DNA of 64,000 nt from UMGS687 sp964383665 (lineage in GTDB: Bacteria > Bacillota > Clostridia > Christensenellales > UBA1242), in the NCBI GenBank assembly GCA_964383665.1, contig CAYLHO010000002.1:141960-205959 (forward strand), in the 5' to 3' direction. Below the pieces are notes generated by a model, which made no database searches, was not told the origin of the DNA, and was given only the letters and a program-made list of their open reading frames with translations. Shown here in pieces: positions 8,294 to 18,024 of this stretch; position 1 is the stretch's first letter, and the number at the start of each line of letters is the position of its first letter. The translations under genes were made by a program, and so were the position numbers.

Positions 8294-11200
8294 ATGAAGA
8301 AAATTATGATTTTTTCAATAATCCTAATGCCACTTATTGTTTTAGGAATTATGTTTCTTAGCGGGTCGATTGTTAAGATGTCAACATATCTTTATGTTGA
8401 ATATATCGAATTTGTTGATGACGAAATTGTCCTTAACAAAACTTCAGGCGAAAATGTTTCCCATGCTCTTAAAGTTAACGTTTTCCCAGTTCTTGCAAAC
8501 AACAAAGAAGTTGAATTTTGGAGTGCAAATGAGAATATAGTTTCGGTTGATGAAAACGGGAATTTAACAAGCAGAGATTTTGGCTCGACATATGTTTATG
8601 CAAAAAGCAAAGAAAACGGAGCGAAACAAGCAACTTGTAAGGTTGTTGTTACAAGCGAAAAAGTTCACAAAATTTGGGCGGAAAATTCAGTTTCAACAAT
8701 GTATGTTGGCTCAACCCATCGTTTTAACGTTAAATATGCTCCTTTGGAAGCAAAGGAAGTTTCTTTTAACATAACTTCATCAAATCCAAGCGCGCTTTAT
8801 GTTTCCCAGGACGGAGAACTTGTTGCAAGGGCAAAGGGAGCTTCAACAATAACAATTTCTCTTAAAAGTGATCCAAACATAACCTGTTCGTTTGATGTTG
8901 ATGTTAAAGTTAAGGCAGAGGGAATTTGGATTGAAGATTCGTCGTCGGTTACTTCGGCAAAAACAAGTTTCAGTTTCCCAGAAATTAAGTTTTCGCCTTC
9001 AACGGCGGAAGAAAAAATTTCCTATTTTTCAAGCGACTCCTCAATTGCAACTGTTAACAGCGAAGGGCAAATTCAATTTTTGAAAAGGGGAACTGTTGTT
9101 ATAACTGCGAAAGCGGAAAACGTTAACGATGAGGTTATAAAATCATACACTTCAACTTTTGGATATTTCAAAAATGTTTCGTTCTCAACTCTTAACGAAA
9201 GGGAACTAAATTTTGAGGATTGGCAGAATTCAGATTTAAACTTGATTTGGACGGGTTTCCCAGAAGACGGAAATTTGGAAAACATTTCGTTAGTAAGTTC
9301 GAACGAAAGCGTTGTTAAAGTTGAAAACGGAAAACTTAAAGTTGTTGGCGGCGGGGAGGCAACAATAACAATTGTTGCAAAAACCTCGGAAACGGAAACA
9401 ACAACCGCTTCAATAACTCTTAATGTTAACAGAAAAATTGATTCAATTTCTTTTGACCGTCCAAATTTCAGTTTTGTTTCGTCAAGGGCAATTGACCTTG
9501 CAACTGCGTTCCCAGCCGACGCAACAGAAAGAATTGAATATGAAATTTCTAACACCGAAATTGCAACAGTTGAGAACGGGAAATTGGTTTTTTCGTCGGC
9601 TGTTTTAAACAATAAATGCGGAAAAGTTAGCATAACAGCAAAAACAAAAAGTGGACTTGCAAAAACAATAACTGTTGTCTATTTGGATTCCTCGGTTCAA
9701 AGAATTGACTTGGGAAATCAAGACCAATTAAATTTAACGCTTCCAAAAACCGGTGAACCTTCTCTTTCTTTTGCTGTTGTTTCAACTCGAGATGATTTGA
9801 ACGATTTAAGCTTAAAAATTGAAAGTGGAAGCGATGTTTTAACTCAAAATGGTTATATTTTCACACTTAAAAACAACGGTAGCGCTGAAATTGGTGTCTA
9901 TTTTAACGGCGAAACAAACCCAAGCAAAAGAATTGGTGTAAGCGTTAAGAAAGATGTTGAGGAAATTCAAAATATAAAAGTTTTTGCAACATGGGAAGGG
10001 CTCGATTCCAAACAATATTCTTCAAGCGAAAGAATTTATTCATCAAGCAAGGTTTTTGAAATTTCATATAATCTTTTCCCTTCCGGAACAACAAAAACAG
10101 AGGCGGATTTAGAAATTGTTAGCGGCGATGCTGCTCAAATTGTTGACGGAAAAATTTGCTTTGTTAAAGCAGGAAAGGTTAGGGTTAGAATTTTTGCCGA
10201 CCAAGCAAGCGAGGAGTTTGAAATTGAAAGCACGTTCATGCTTCCAAATGAAAATACGGTTGTAACAAAAAATGTTGAAATTTTTAAAGGTTCAAGCATT
10301 TCAATTTGGAGTTTGATTGAGGTTTTGCCAGAAAATGCCGACAGAAATAACATAACATTCCAAACATCTTCAACGTCAATTTCAATTGATGAAAACGGGA
10401 ACATTTTTGGCGTTTGTGGCGGGGAAGCAAAAATTGAAGTTTCAATTCCAACTCCAAATCAAACAATTTCAAAGGAAATTAATGTTTTTGTTAAGGAAAA
10501 TGCAGAAAAAGTTGTGGTTTTGGGCAATGAAATTGAATTTATAACCAATCAAACTTATAATTTTAAAAACAAATTTAAGGTTTATCCAGAAACTGCAAAC
10601 CTTAAAACCCAAATAACATTTGGGGTTGAAAATGAAAATGTTGCCTACATAAACTCCGAAGGAAACCTTGTTTTTAAAGAAGCGGGACGCTGCGTTGTTT
10701 ATGCAAAACTTGAAAATGATTTCGTTGCTCGAATTTCTGTTGCATATGTTGGAAACTCTCTTGTTTTAAGAGAAACAACAGCGAATGTTCTTGAGGGAAC
10801 GAAATTTGTTGTTATTCCTTCAAGTGAGGTTCTTTCAAACGCGAAATATAGCGATGATTTTATTTCGTCCTCGGAAAATATTTCTGTTTCAAACGGTCTT
10901 TTCATAACTGTTTTGGGAAGCGGAGAAGTTACTTTTGCCGGAGAAACTTATTCGCTTAATTGCGTTAAAAAGATTACAAATGTTTCAATTTCGGCTGAAA
11001 ATGCGTTGGACATCGACTTGCGAGGCGGGAAAAACATAACGGGTCTTTCAAGTTTGAAACTTGTTGGAAATGTTTTTGGCGCGCAAAGCGAATTTATTGA
11101 AACAACTTTTGCTTCCAGCAATTTGACCGTTGCAACGATAAGCCAAACAGGTGTTTTAAGTTTCAACTCTGCCGGCGAGGTTGAGATAACTTTCGAGGCA

Positions 11201-14200
11201 AAATTTGTTGATTCTGTTTTGGGAGCAAACAAAATTTTGCATTCAACAAAAATTAAAATTCAATCAACTTTTGGGGAGATTAATGAAATTGTTCCTTCTC
11301 AAACGGGGAAATTTGAATTCACAATTGACGACGAAAACCCGATAAACAACATTATAAACATTTGCTCATATGTTAATTCCTTCCCAACGCAAGTTTCAAT
11401 GACAAGCGAAAATGTTAAACTTGTTCTTTCAAACAACTTGCTTGCAAACGTTAATGGTCTTGAAATTCAATTTGTTAAAGGGGGAACTCTTGGCGTTGAA
11501 ATTCAAATTAAACAAGGAGATAAATTCGTTCTTGCTTCAAAAATTGAATTTGAAATTAAGAAAAATGCCGAAGCAATTTATGTTAACGAAAAAGAAATTG
11601 TTAACATGAAAACATATTCATGGAACAAGTCAACTTTGTTCCTTAATCCTGTTGCATTCCCAGAGGATTCAAACATCAACAACAAAATAACATGGGAAGT
11701 TGTTGAAAACAATGGGGTTGCGGAAGTTGATGCTTCAAAAAACAAAATTGTTTTCAAAAAGACAAATGAAACAATTTCAATCAAGTTTACCCTTGGGGAA
11801 AACGAAAATATAAAAGAATTTGTTGTTTATCTTAAAGCAACAACAATAACGTTTGAGGTTGATGTTGAAAGCGAAACATTTGTTGTCCCTTCAAAAGAAC
11901 CTTTCACTTTTGTTTCCTCCGAAGGCGAAATTTTAAATTTAATTGTTAATTTTGGAAGCGAGTTCGCAAGTTTAAGAGAACTTTCGGAAGGTGTTTATGT
12001 TATTGATGAATCCTGCGTTGGAAACGTTTTAATAAGTGTTGATGGCAACGAGAGAACAGTTAAACTTGTTTCAACTTCCAACATAAACAAAATTGAAAAC
12101 GTTGGAATTTCCGATGTTAAAATGAACGGCGAAACCGAAGTTGTTTCGGCAATTGAAAATGGTTTAAGCCTTGTAACTGCGTCGAAAGAGGTTGGAATTG
12201 AATATATCGTTCCAGTTGGCTATAACAAACTTGGGAACTTAATCAGTTGTCAAATTGCAACCTCAAATTCCGAAATCGCAACAATTGATGGAACAAAAGT
12301 TGTTTTCAAAAAAGCTGGAATTGCTAAAATAACATTAACAATTGCTTTCGACGATGCCTATGGCGAAAAGAGCATAGCTTTCAGTTTTGAAATTAGATCG
12401 ACGTTTGGGAACATTGAGGAATTTAACGTTCCGCAAGATTCCTATTCGTTCCTCTATGACGAACTTGAGCAAAGCGAATTGACTTTCGACATTCTTTCAT
12501 CGCTCACTCGCGTTTCGCCAAGTTATGGCGAAGTTTCGTTGCCAGAGGTTTCAATAAATAATAACTCTGTTATTAAATTCATAAACAATAAATTTGAAAT
12601 TGTTGGGTCGGGAACGGCAAAAATTGAAATTAAATGGGGTAATGCAACAAAAATAATCAATGTTGGAATCAGCAAGCAAATTGATGGACTTAAATTTGTT
12701 GATAACGGGCAGCCATTAACTCAAATTGTTATTAAAACAAAAACTTATAACCTTAACTATGAAATTCTTGCAACAAACAGCGCGTTTGCTCCAACTTTGC
12801 GCGATGTTGAAATAACGGTTGTTGGCAATGCAACAATAAACGGAAAGGTTTTAACATTTAATGAGGTAAACGAAAAATGCGTTGTAACCGTTAAGGCAAA
12901 GGACGGAAATGCAACCGCGAACCTTGTTGTTGTTTGCGTAAGCGAAGATGTTAATGTTATTTCTGCAACAAGTTCTCTTAACAGAACTGTTGTTAAAGCG
13001 GGCGAAACAAACATTTTCAATTTCGATTTTGGTGAAACGTTTGTTGAGCTTTTAAATCCATCAAACGATTCAATCGTTTTCAATTCAACCCTTGGAACTT
13101 TTAAGGTAACAAAGGGGCTTGAAGGACAACTTCAATTAAGCAATGGACAAATTATAACAATTATTGCAACTCAAGAAGTTGGGGGAATTAATTTCAAAAC
13201 AGGAGCATGGGAAAGCGGAAAAATAACAGCTCTTGGAAGTTCTTCCGACGGAAAGGGGATTGACCTTAACGAAATTTATGGAGCAAGCATAAGCCCTGTT
13301 TCGGCAAGGACCGAAGCTGGAGCATATGTTGTTGAAATTCTTGTTGACGATCCGTCGATTGCGTATGTTGAAAATGGTTTCTTATATTTCATTAAGCAAG
13401 GAGAAGTTACTTTAACATTTAAAGCGGGCAACGTTGAAGAAAAACGAAAGATTGAAAGCACACTGGGGTTCGCAAAGAGCGTTGAATTTGAAAATGCTGA
13501 CGGACTGCAATTTGAATTTACAACAAGGGAATATGTTTTGCCTGAAAATATGTTCAGTGTTTTTCCTTCCGATGCATATATTATTGGCGCAACGTTCAAG
13601 TCGCTTGACGAATCTGTTTTCAAGGTTGAAAATGGAAAACTCATTTTTGTTGACGGCGGGACTGCAAACCTTGAACTTTCTGTTGAGATTTCGCGAACTG
13701 AAACAATAAGCATCACTAAAGAAGTTTATGTTGTTAATCGTGCAACAGGAATTGACTTTTTCGATGGGGAAATTAAAGTTGGAAGAATTGTTAAAAATGC
13801 AAAACCAAATTCAACAATGGTTTTAAGTTATGTTATTAATTCGGTTGGCGTGCTTTCGCCATATAACGTTGTTTTCGAGTCGTCGAATGAAAGCGTTGCA
13901 ACAATTGCAAATGGAATTGTAACCTTTGTTGGAAACGGAACAACAACCATAACCGTTAAAGTTCAAAGCAAATTAAACGACGAAACCCAGTTTGATGCAG
14001 TTGCAAGCTTGAAAATTGTTAACAACGAAAATTATGAGATAAAAAGCATAACCCAAGCTGACAACGAAATCTATTTGGAAAGCGAAAGCGCGAACTTGGG
14101 AGTTATCTATCCAAAATTTAATATGTCAGATTTAGATTTTGAGTTTGTTCAACAAAGCGGATTGGACGTTGTTTCAATTGGCGAAAACGGGGAAATAAAC

Positions 14201-16672
14201 AAAATTTCAGGCGGCGAGGCAACTGTTTTAATAAGAGCCGAAGGGTTCGAAAAACTTGTAACAATTTATGTTCATAAGAGAACTGGAATTATTCTTGAAA
14301 AAGAAAACGTTGTAACCTCAAAAACGAATTGGAAAATTGGCGTTGAATTCAGCCCTTCCGATTCTCTTTCAAGAAAAACAATCAACTATGTTTCAAGCGA
14401 TGAAAACGTTGCAACAGTTGAAAACGGAAACATTGTTTTCCTTAAAGAGGGAAGTGTTGTTATAACAATTAATGTTGTTTATAATGGCGAAATTGAAACT
14501 TCAAAACAATTCAAAATTCGAAGCACTTTTGGCAAGGTTGAAAGTTTCAACATTGACGTTTCAAGTTGGACGCTGAAAAACGGCGAGAGCAAGGTTATTT
14601 CAATAAGCAACGTATATCCAAGCGATTTCTCGGGCGAACTTTCGATTTCTTCGAACAACGAAACGGCATTTAAACTTGAGAAATTAAGCGAGATAAGCTT
14701 TAAAGTTGAAGGCTTGAAGCGCGGAACTGGAACAATTGTTGTTAAGTTCAGTGGAAGCGATTCCTTTGCTCAAAATGTTTCAATTGAGGTTAAACAAATT
14801 TCAACATCTGTTGAGTTTCAACAAAACGGGAAAACCGTTTCAAGCATTAAATCTTTTGCCAATGTTGTTGATTTAACAGCAATTGTTAAACCTTTCGATT
14901 CTAATGAAACCGCGGTTGAATGGGAAGTTGAAAGCGGGAATGCAACCGTCAGCGAAAACGGGCAAGTTACATTTGTTGTTGGGGCATATGGCGAGGCAGT
15001 TATCGTTGCAAAAGCAAAGGACGGCGGAAGCCAAGGGAAGATAACAATAACCTATGTTCAAGAAATTGATGGGTTCAACATTTCACATTCAGGAAAAACA
15101 GTTGCTTCGGGCGGAACAGTTTTCTTGGGGTGGAACGTTAACGACCTCATTTTGGGAATTGAAATTTTGCCAGCAACGCTTAAAGATTTTAACATGTTCG
15201 AATATTTCACAATAACTTCTTCAAACGGAAGCACTGCTCAAATTGACGAGAATGGAAAAATTCAAATTGCAACTTTAAGCCACGAAACAAATCCATCATT
15301 TACTGATGTTATAACAATTAAATATAAGGATTTATATACTAAAACAATTAATATTATAAGAGATGGAATTCAAAGAGTTGATTTTGGGAATCACGATAAC
15401 GAACTCGATTCAACATATGGCTTGCAACAAATGAGATTGTTTGGGAACAGGTCGTATTACGATGGAATCCAAAATTACTACCGAATGACTGTTAATGTTT
15501 ATCCAAACAACAACCTTTCGTCAAACATCATTTGGGAAACTTCCAACTCAAACGTTTCTGTTGTTAATGCGAACGGTTATGCTGATATCTATTTCAACAG
15601 CATTTCGGGAAGCACTGTTCAAGAAATTTATGATGATGATTTCAGCAAGGGCGAAATAACAGTTTATGCAAAAAATCAAGCCGGGGAACTCCTTTATTCC
15701 TACACTTTCCATATTGTTAATGCAGTTAACGTTTTCGATCAAGCAGGTTATGTTAACGGCGGAAGTGAAATTGTTTTGCAAAAGAGTTTGGGACATGACG
15801 ACCAAGCGGCGCTCATTGAAAAAGGAAGTTATGCACGTCTTGACGCATATGCTGCAAAAACAACCATTTTTGGAAATGGATTCTTAATTAACTTTGCCCA
15901 CAGAAACAAAGACACAAGCGAAGCTTCCTATACAAACTATGAAAACATTCAAGTTAACATTAAAAATGCAATAAATTTAACAATCCAAGGCTCAAACTAC
16001 GACAGCACGCGTGAGTCGTATAACATTGAACTTACGGGAACAGAAAAACTTTCCTATTGCGAAATTTACTATATGTATCGTTCGGTTGAAAAAACTTCGG
16101 GGAACATTTATGTTAAACGCTGTTTATTCAGAACGTTCAAGTCATCTGGAATAATTGGGTCGGCAAACGACACGAAAAACTTATATCTTGAGGACATAAT
16201 CATGTTCGACGTTGGAACTCGTGCAATTGAACTCCAAAAAAATGGAACAGCATATCTTAAAGGCTTCATCGATGTTTATAACTTCCAAAACAAAGATGCA
16301 ATTAAAGAATACACATCAATTGGAGCAAGCACCATTATAAACAGGTTTAACGCAGGCAACATGGTTGTTGAAGTTAACGGCGAAAAATGGGTTAACATGG
16401 TTGGAATCTCTTCCAAAGGAACAGATTTAAAAATTTACTATTATAATTACGATACGGGAGAATATGAATATAAAGAAAACGGGGACCACACTTCCGCATA
16501 TGGCCTTACAAGAATAACTTATGGACTTGGAAGTTTGGGAATAACCGCTTGGTCCTATACGAATGGATCGCAACCGCATTTAACCTATGCCAACGAATTT
16601 AAAGATGACGGCTCACTTAATGTTGAATATATGATTTCAACAGTTCCAAAAATCAAACGTCTTACAACTTAA
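8294..16672 (+). CDS. Giant secreted/surface protein with six Ig-like super-repeats and a beta-helix-like C-terminus
   Basis: The gene encodes 2792 residues. A hydrophobic segment at about 4-27 is a signal peptide or membrane anchor. The body is made of bacterial Ig-like (BIG_2-type) modules, recognisable by recurring SSNxxVATVENGxxxFxxxGxxxIT patterns. These form a higher-order repeat: a conserved I(E/R/Q)STFG motif occurs near residues 286, 644, 990, 1368, 1720 and 2076, giving spacings of about 346-378. The last ~280 residues change character: alternating short hydrophobic strands such as INLTIQGSNYD, KNLYLEDIIMFDV and GTAYLKGFIDVY suggest a right-handed beta-helix, as in pectate-lyase-like folds. 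There is no LPXTG, SLH or other anchor. The start follows GGGAGG. It ends an operon with an ABC-2 transporter. Confidence 0.88.
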   Translation: MKKIMIFSIILMPLIVLGIMFLSGSIVKMSTYLYVEYIEFVDDEIVLNKTSGENVSHALKVNVFPVLANNKEVEFWSANENIVSVDENGNLTSRDFGSTYVYAKSKENGAKQATCKVVVTSEKVHKIWAENSVSTMYVGSTHRFNVKYAPLEAKEVSFNITSSNPSALYVSQDGELVARAKGASTITISLKSDPNITCSFDVDVKVKAEGIWIEDSSSVTSAKTSFSFPEIKFSPSTAEEKISYFSSDSSIATVNSEGQIQFLKRGTVVITAKAENVNDEVIKSYTSTFGYFKNVSFSTLNERELNFEDWQNSDLNLIWTGFPEDGNLENISLVSSNESVVKVENGKLKVVGGGEATITIVAKTSETETTTASITLNVNRKIDSISFDRPNFSFVSSRAIDLATAFPADATERIEYEISNTEIATVENGKLVFSSAVLNNKCGKVSITAKTKSGLAKTITVVYLDSSVQRIDLGNQDQLNLTLPKTGEPSLSFAVVSTRDDLNDLSLKIESGSDVLTQNGYIFTLKNNGSAEIGVYFNGETNPSKRIGVSVKKDVEEIQNIKVFATWEGLDSKQYSSSERIYSSSKVFEISYNLFPSGTTKTEADLEIVSGDAAQIVDGKICFVKAGKVRVRIFADQASEEFEIESTFMLPNENTVVTKNVEIFKGSSISIWSLIEVLPENADRNNITFQTSSTSISIDENGNIFGVCGGEAKIEVSIPTPNQTISKEINVFVKENAEKVVVLGNEIEFITNQTYNFKNKFKVYPETANLKTQITFGVENENVAYINSEGNLVFKEAGRCVVYAKLENDFVARISVAYVGNSLVLRETTANVLEGTKFVVIPSSEVLSNAKYSDDFISSSENISVSNGLFITVLGSGEVTFAGETYSLNCVKKITNVSISAENALDIDLRGGKNITGLSSLKLVGNVFGAQSEFIETTFASSNLTVATISQTGVLSFNSAGEVEITFEAKFVDSVLGANKILHSTKIKIQSTFGEINEIVPSQTGKFEFTIDDENPINNIINICSYVNSFPTQVSMTSENVKLVLSNNLLANVNGLEIQFVKGGTLGVEIQIKQGDKFVLASKIEFEIKKNAEAIYVNEKEIVNMKTYSWNKSTLFLNPVAFPEDSNINNKITWEVVENNGVAEVDASKNKIVFKKTNETISIKFTLGENENIKEFVVYLKATTITFEVDVESETFVVPSKEPFTFVSSEGEILNLIVNFGSEFASLRELSEGVYVIDESCVGNVLISVDGNERTVKLVSTSNINKIENVGISDVKMNGETEVVSAIENGLSLVTASKEVGIEYIVPVGYNKLGNLISCQIATSNSEIATIDGTKVVFKKAGIAKITLTIAFDDAYGEKSIAFSFEIRSTFGNIEEFNVPQDSYSFLYDELEQSELTFDILSSLTRVSPSYGEVSLPEVSINNNSVIKFINNKFEIVGSGTAKIEIKWGNATKIINVGISKQIDGLKFVDNGQPLTQIVIKTKTYNLNYEILATNSAFAPTLRDVEITVVGNATINGKVLTFNEVNEKCVVTVKAKDGNATANLVVVCVSEDVNVISATSSLNRTVVKAGETNIFNFDFGETFVELLNPSNDSIVFNSTLGTFKVTKGLEGQLQLSNGQIITIIATQEVGGINFKTGAWESGKITALGSSSDGKGIDLNEIYGASISPVSARTEAGAYVVEILVDDPSIAYVENGFLYFIKQGEVTLTFKAGNVEEKRKIESTLGFAKSVEFENADGLQFEFTTREYVLPENMFSVFPSDAYIIGATFKSLDESVFKVENGKLIFVDGGTANLELSVEISRTETISITKEVYVVNRATGIDFFDGEIKVGRIVKNAKPNSTMVLSYVINSVGVLSPYNVVFESSNESVATIANGIVTFVGNGTTTITVKVQSKLNDETQFDAVASLKIVNNENYEIKSITQADNEIYLESESANLGVIYPKFNMSDLDFEFVQQSGLDVVSIGENGEINKISGGEATVLIRAEGFEKLVTIYVHKRTGIILEKENVVTSKTNWKIGVEFSPSDSLSRKTINYVSSDENVATVENGNIVFLKEGSVVITINVVYNGEIETSKQFKIRSTFGKVESFNIDVSSWTLKNGESKVISISNVYPSDFSGELSISSNNETAFKLEKLSEISFKVEGLKRGTGTIVVKFSGSDSFAQNVSIEVKQISTSVEFQQNGKTVSSIKSFANVVDLTAIVKPFDSNETAVEWEVESGNATVSENGQVTFVVGAYGEAVIVAKAKDGGSQGKITITYVQEIDGFNISHSGKTVASGGTVFLGWNVNDLILGIEILPATLKDFNMFEYFTITSSNGSTAQIDENGKIQIATLSHETNPSFTDVITIKYKDLYTKTINIIRDGIQRVDFGNHDNELDSTYGLQQMRLFGNRSYYDGIQNYYRMTVNVYPNNNLSSNIIWETSNSNVSVVNANGYADIYFNSISGSTVQEIYDDDFSKGEITVYAKNQAGELLYSYTFHIVNAVNVFDQAGYVNGGSEIVLQKSLGHDDQAALIEKGSYARLDAYAAKTTIFGNGFLINFAHRNKDTSEASYTNYENIQVNIKNAINLTIQGSNYDSTRESYNIELTGTEKLSYCEIYYMYRSVEKTSGNIYVKRCLFRTFKSSGIIGSANDTKNLYLEDIIMFDVGTRAIELQKNGTAYLKGFIDVYNFQNKDAIKEYTSIGASTIINRFNAGNMVVEVNGEKWVNMVGISSKGTDLKIYYYNYDTGEYEYKENGDHTSAYGLTRITYGLGSLGITAWSYTNGSQPHLTYANEFKDDGSLNVEYMISTVPKIKRLTT

Positions 16673-16702
16673 AAAAACACGCTTTCAAAGCGTGTTTTTT
16701 TA
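16671..16702. terminator. Bidirectional terminator between convergent genes
   Basis: ACACGCTTT and AAAGCGTGT form a 9-bp stem around one central C (in practice a slightly shorter stem with a larger loop), flanked by A and T runs. It ends the giant-protein operon, and its T-run contains the stop codon of the leftward gene at 16700. Confidence 0.85.
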
Positions 16703-17035
16703 CATTGATTGTTCTGGGGGAACTTTTTCAAGGCTTGAAACGTTAAGTGTTGTAATTTGTGTTAAGGAATTGAAAGTTTGGTCGATTGAAATGTTTCTTG
16801 CTTTTTCAATTTTGCTGTAGTTAGGAGTTATTTTGTTAAAAATTTGGATTGCAAAATCAAGGATCTCGGCAACTGAAAGGAACTTTTGTTTGTCATAAAC
16901 AATAACCTTGTGTTTGTTAAATATTGCAACACCGTGTGAATAATCCAAATCGGCAATGAAAGAGTCCAAAATTTCAACTTCTTTCTTAAATTCTAATTCT
17001 CTTTTTTTTATGAACTTTCTTTGCCTTATTGTCAT
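16700..17035 (-). CDS. Small basic protein of unknown function
   Basis: The product has 111 residues with a strongly charged N-terminus (TIRQRKFIKKRELEFKKEVEIL), a middle containing a short beta-like stretch HGVAIFNKHKVIVYD, and a helical end. There is no signal peptide or membrane helix. I do not recognise a family. The start has AGGGAG upstream. It is a single gene convergent with the giant-protein operon, and its stop lies in the shared terminator. Confidence 0.65.
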   Translation of the reverse strand: MTIRQRKFIKKRELEFKKEVEILDSFIADLDYSHGVAIFNKHKVIVYDKQKFLSVAEILDFAIQIFNKITPNYSKIEKARNISIDQTFNSLTQITTLNVSSLEKVPPEQSM

Positions 17036-17136
17036 ATTTATCTCCCTACATATATTTATTATATATCACGCGTTTTTGTTAATGTCAATATCAAAAATAA
17101 AAAAATTTTTATTTTTTTGACTAAAAAAAATTTAAT

Positions 17137-17166
17137 TTGACACATCGCAAAAATTTAAGGTATACT
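17137..17166 (+). promoter_or_regulatory. Promoter of the HAD phosphatase gene
   Basis: TTGACA (17137-17142) and TATACT (17161-17166) are 18 bases apart. The predicted start is about 19 bases before the ATG, leaving room only for the GGAGAG ribosome site. Confidence 0.75.
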
Positions 17167-17191
17167 TGTGGTAAATTAAGGAGAGAAGGAC

Positions 17192-17953
17192 ATGGAAAAA
17201 TGTGTTATTCTTGTTGACCTCGACGGAACAATTGTTGAAATTGCTGGGAAAGAAATTAAAGAAAACGTTATTGGCGAAATTAAAAGACTTAAAGAAAATG
17301 GGCACATTCTTGTTGTTGCAACCGGAAGGGCAGTTTCAAGCGTTAAAAACATTTTGGGAGTTGAAAATTTTAACTTTGTTGCATCGATGTTTGGGAACAT
17401 AATTTTCGATTCAAACGGGAACGTGGAAATTGTTGGGAACTTTTTCGACGGTGAAGAAGCAAGAAAACTTGTTAATGCGTTTAATGCAAGCGGAAACTAC
17501 TGGCTTTATAAAACGGCTTTTGAGAATAAGACCATTTTTTTGAACGAAGAACTTAATCGATTGCATAATGTTAGGGTTGTTTCTAAAAGCGAATTTGAAA
17601 GCGATTTGAACAACAACCAAATTTTTCAAATGCTTGCATATGGCGAGGAAATTGAAAAAGTAAAGGACTATGAAAAATCACAGTTTTTCAGAATGCCTGG
17701 TGGCTATTTCGACATAACCCCAAAGGGGAACACAAAGAAAAATGCAGTTGACTTTTTCAAGAAAAAATTTCCGGGATATAAAACAATTGCAATTGGCGAT
17801 TCCGAAAACGACGTTGCTGCATTCGAAAATTGTGATGTTTCAATTGCAATGGGAAATTCTAGCGATGAAATTAAGGCGCACGCAACATATGTTACGAAAT
17901 CAATTTCGGAAGACGGATTTGTTTATGCCTTTAGAGATATGTTAAAACTTTAA
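17192..17953 (+). CDS. Cof-type HAD-superfamily phosphatase (class IIB)
   Basis: This 253-residue protein has all four HAD motifs: nucleophile DLDGT (D9, D11), the TGR motif in VVATGRA, a Lys in TPKGNTKKNAV, and the metal-binding GDSENDVAAFE near the C-terminus. The TPKGxxK and GDSENDxxM pattern with an intervening class IIB cap is typical of the Cof/YidA sugar-phosphate phosphatases. Expected activity is hydrolysis of sugar phosphates or related metabolites in the cytoplasm; the substrate cannot be read from the sequence. It has its own promoter and a GGAGA ribosome site, and is followed by a separate promoter for the exporter genes. Confidence 0.88.
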   Translation: MEKCVILVDLDGTIVEIAGKEIKENVIGEIKRLKENGHILVVATGRAVSSVKNILGVENFNFVASMFGNIIFDSNGNVEIVGNFFDGEEARKLVNAFNASGNYWLYKTAFENKTIFLNEELNRLHNVRVVSKSEFESDLNNNQIFQMLAYGEEIEKVKDYEKSQFFRMPGGYFDITPKGNTKKNAVDFFKKKFPGYKTIAIGDSENDVAAFENCDVSIAMGNSSDEIKAHATYVTKSISEDGFVYAFRDMLKL

Positions 17954-17972
17954 TATGTCTTCTTTATTTTAT

Positions 17973-18001
17973 TTGAGTTCGATTTTTAACTTTGATATAA
18001 T
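17973..18001 (+). promoter_or_regulatory. Promoter of the heterodimeric ABC exporter operon
   Basis: TTGAGT (17973-17978) and a perfect TATAAT (17996-18001) are separated by 17 bases, about 24 bases before the TTG start at 18025. Confidence 0.7.
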
Positions 18002-18024
18002 AATTTTATTAAAAGGGAAGGGTT

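Noticed and set aside
8294..16672. Sortase or S-layer anchor in the giant protein
   Set aside because: There is no LPXTG-type motif with hydrophobic tail and no SLH repeat; the C-terminus is a globular, beta-rich domain.
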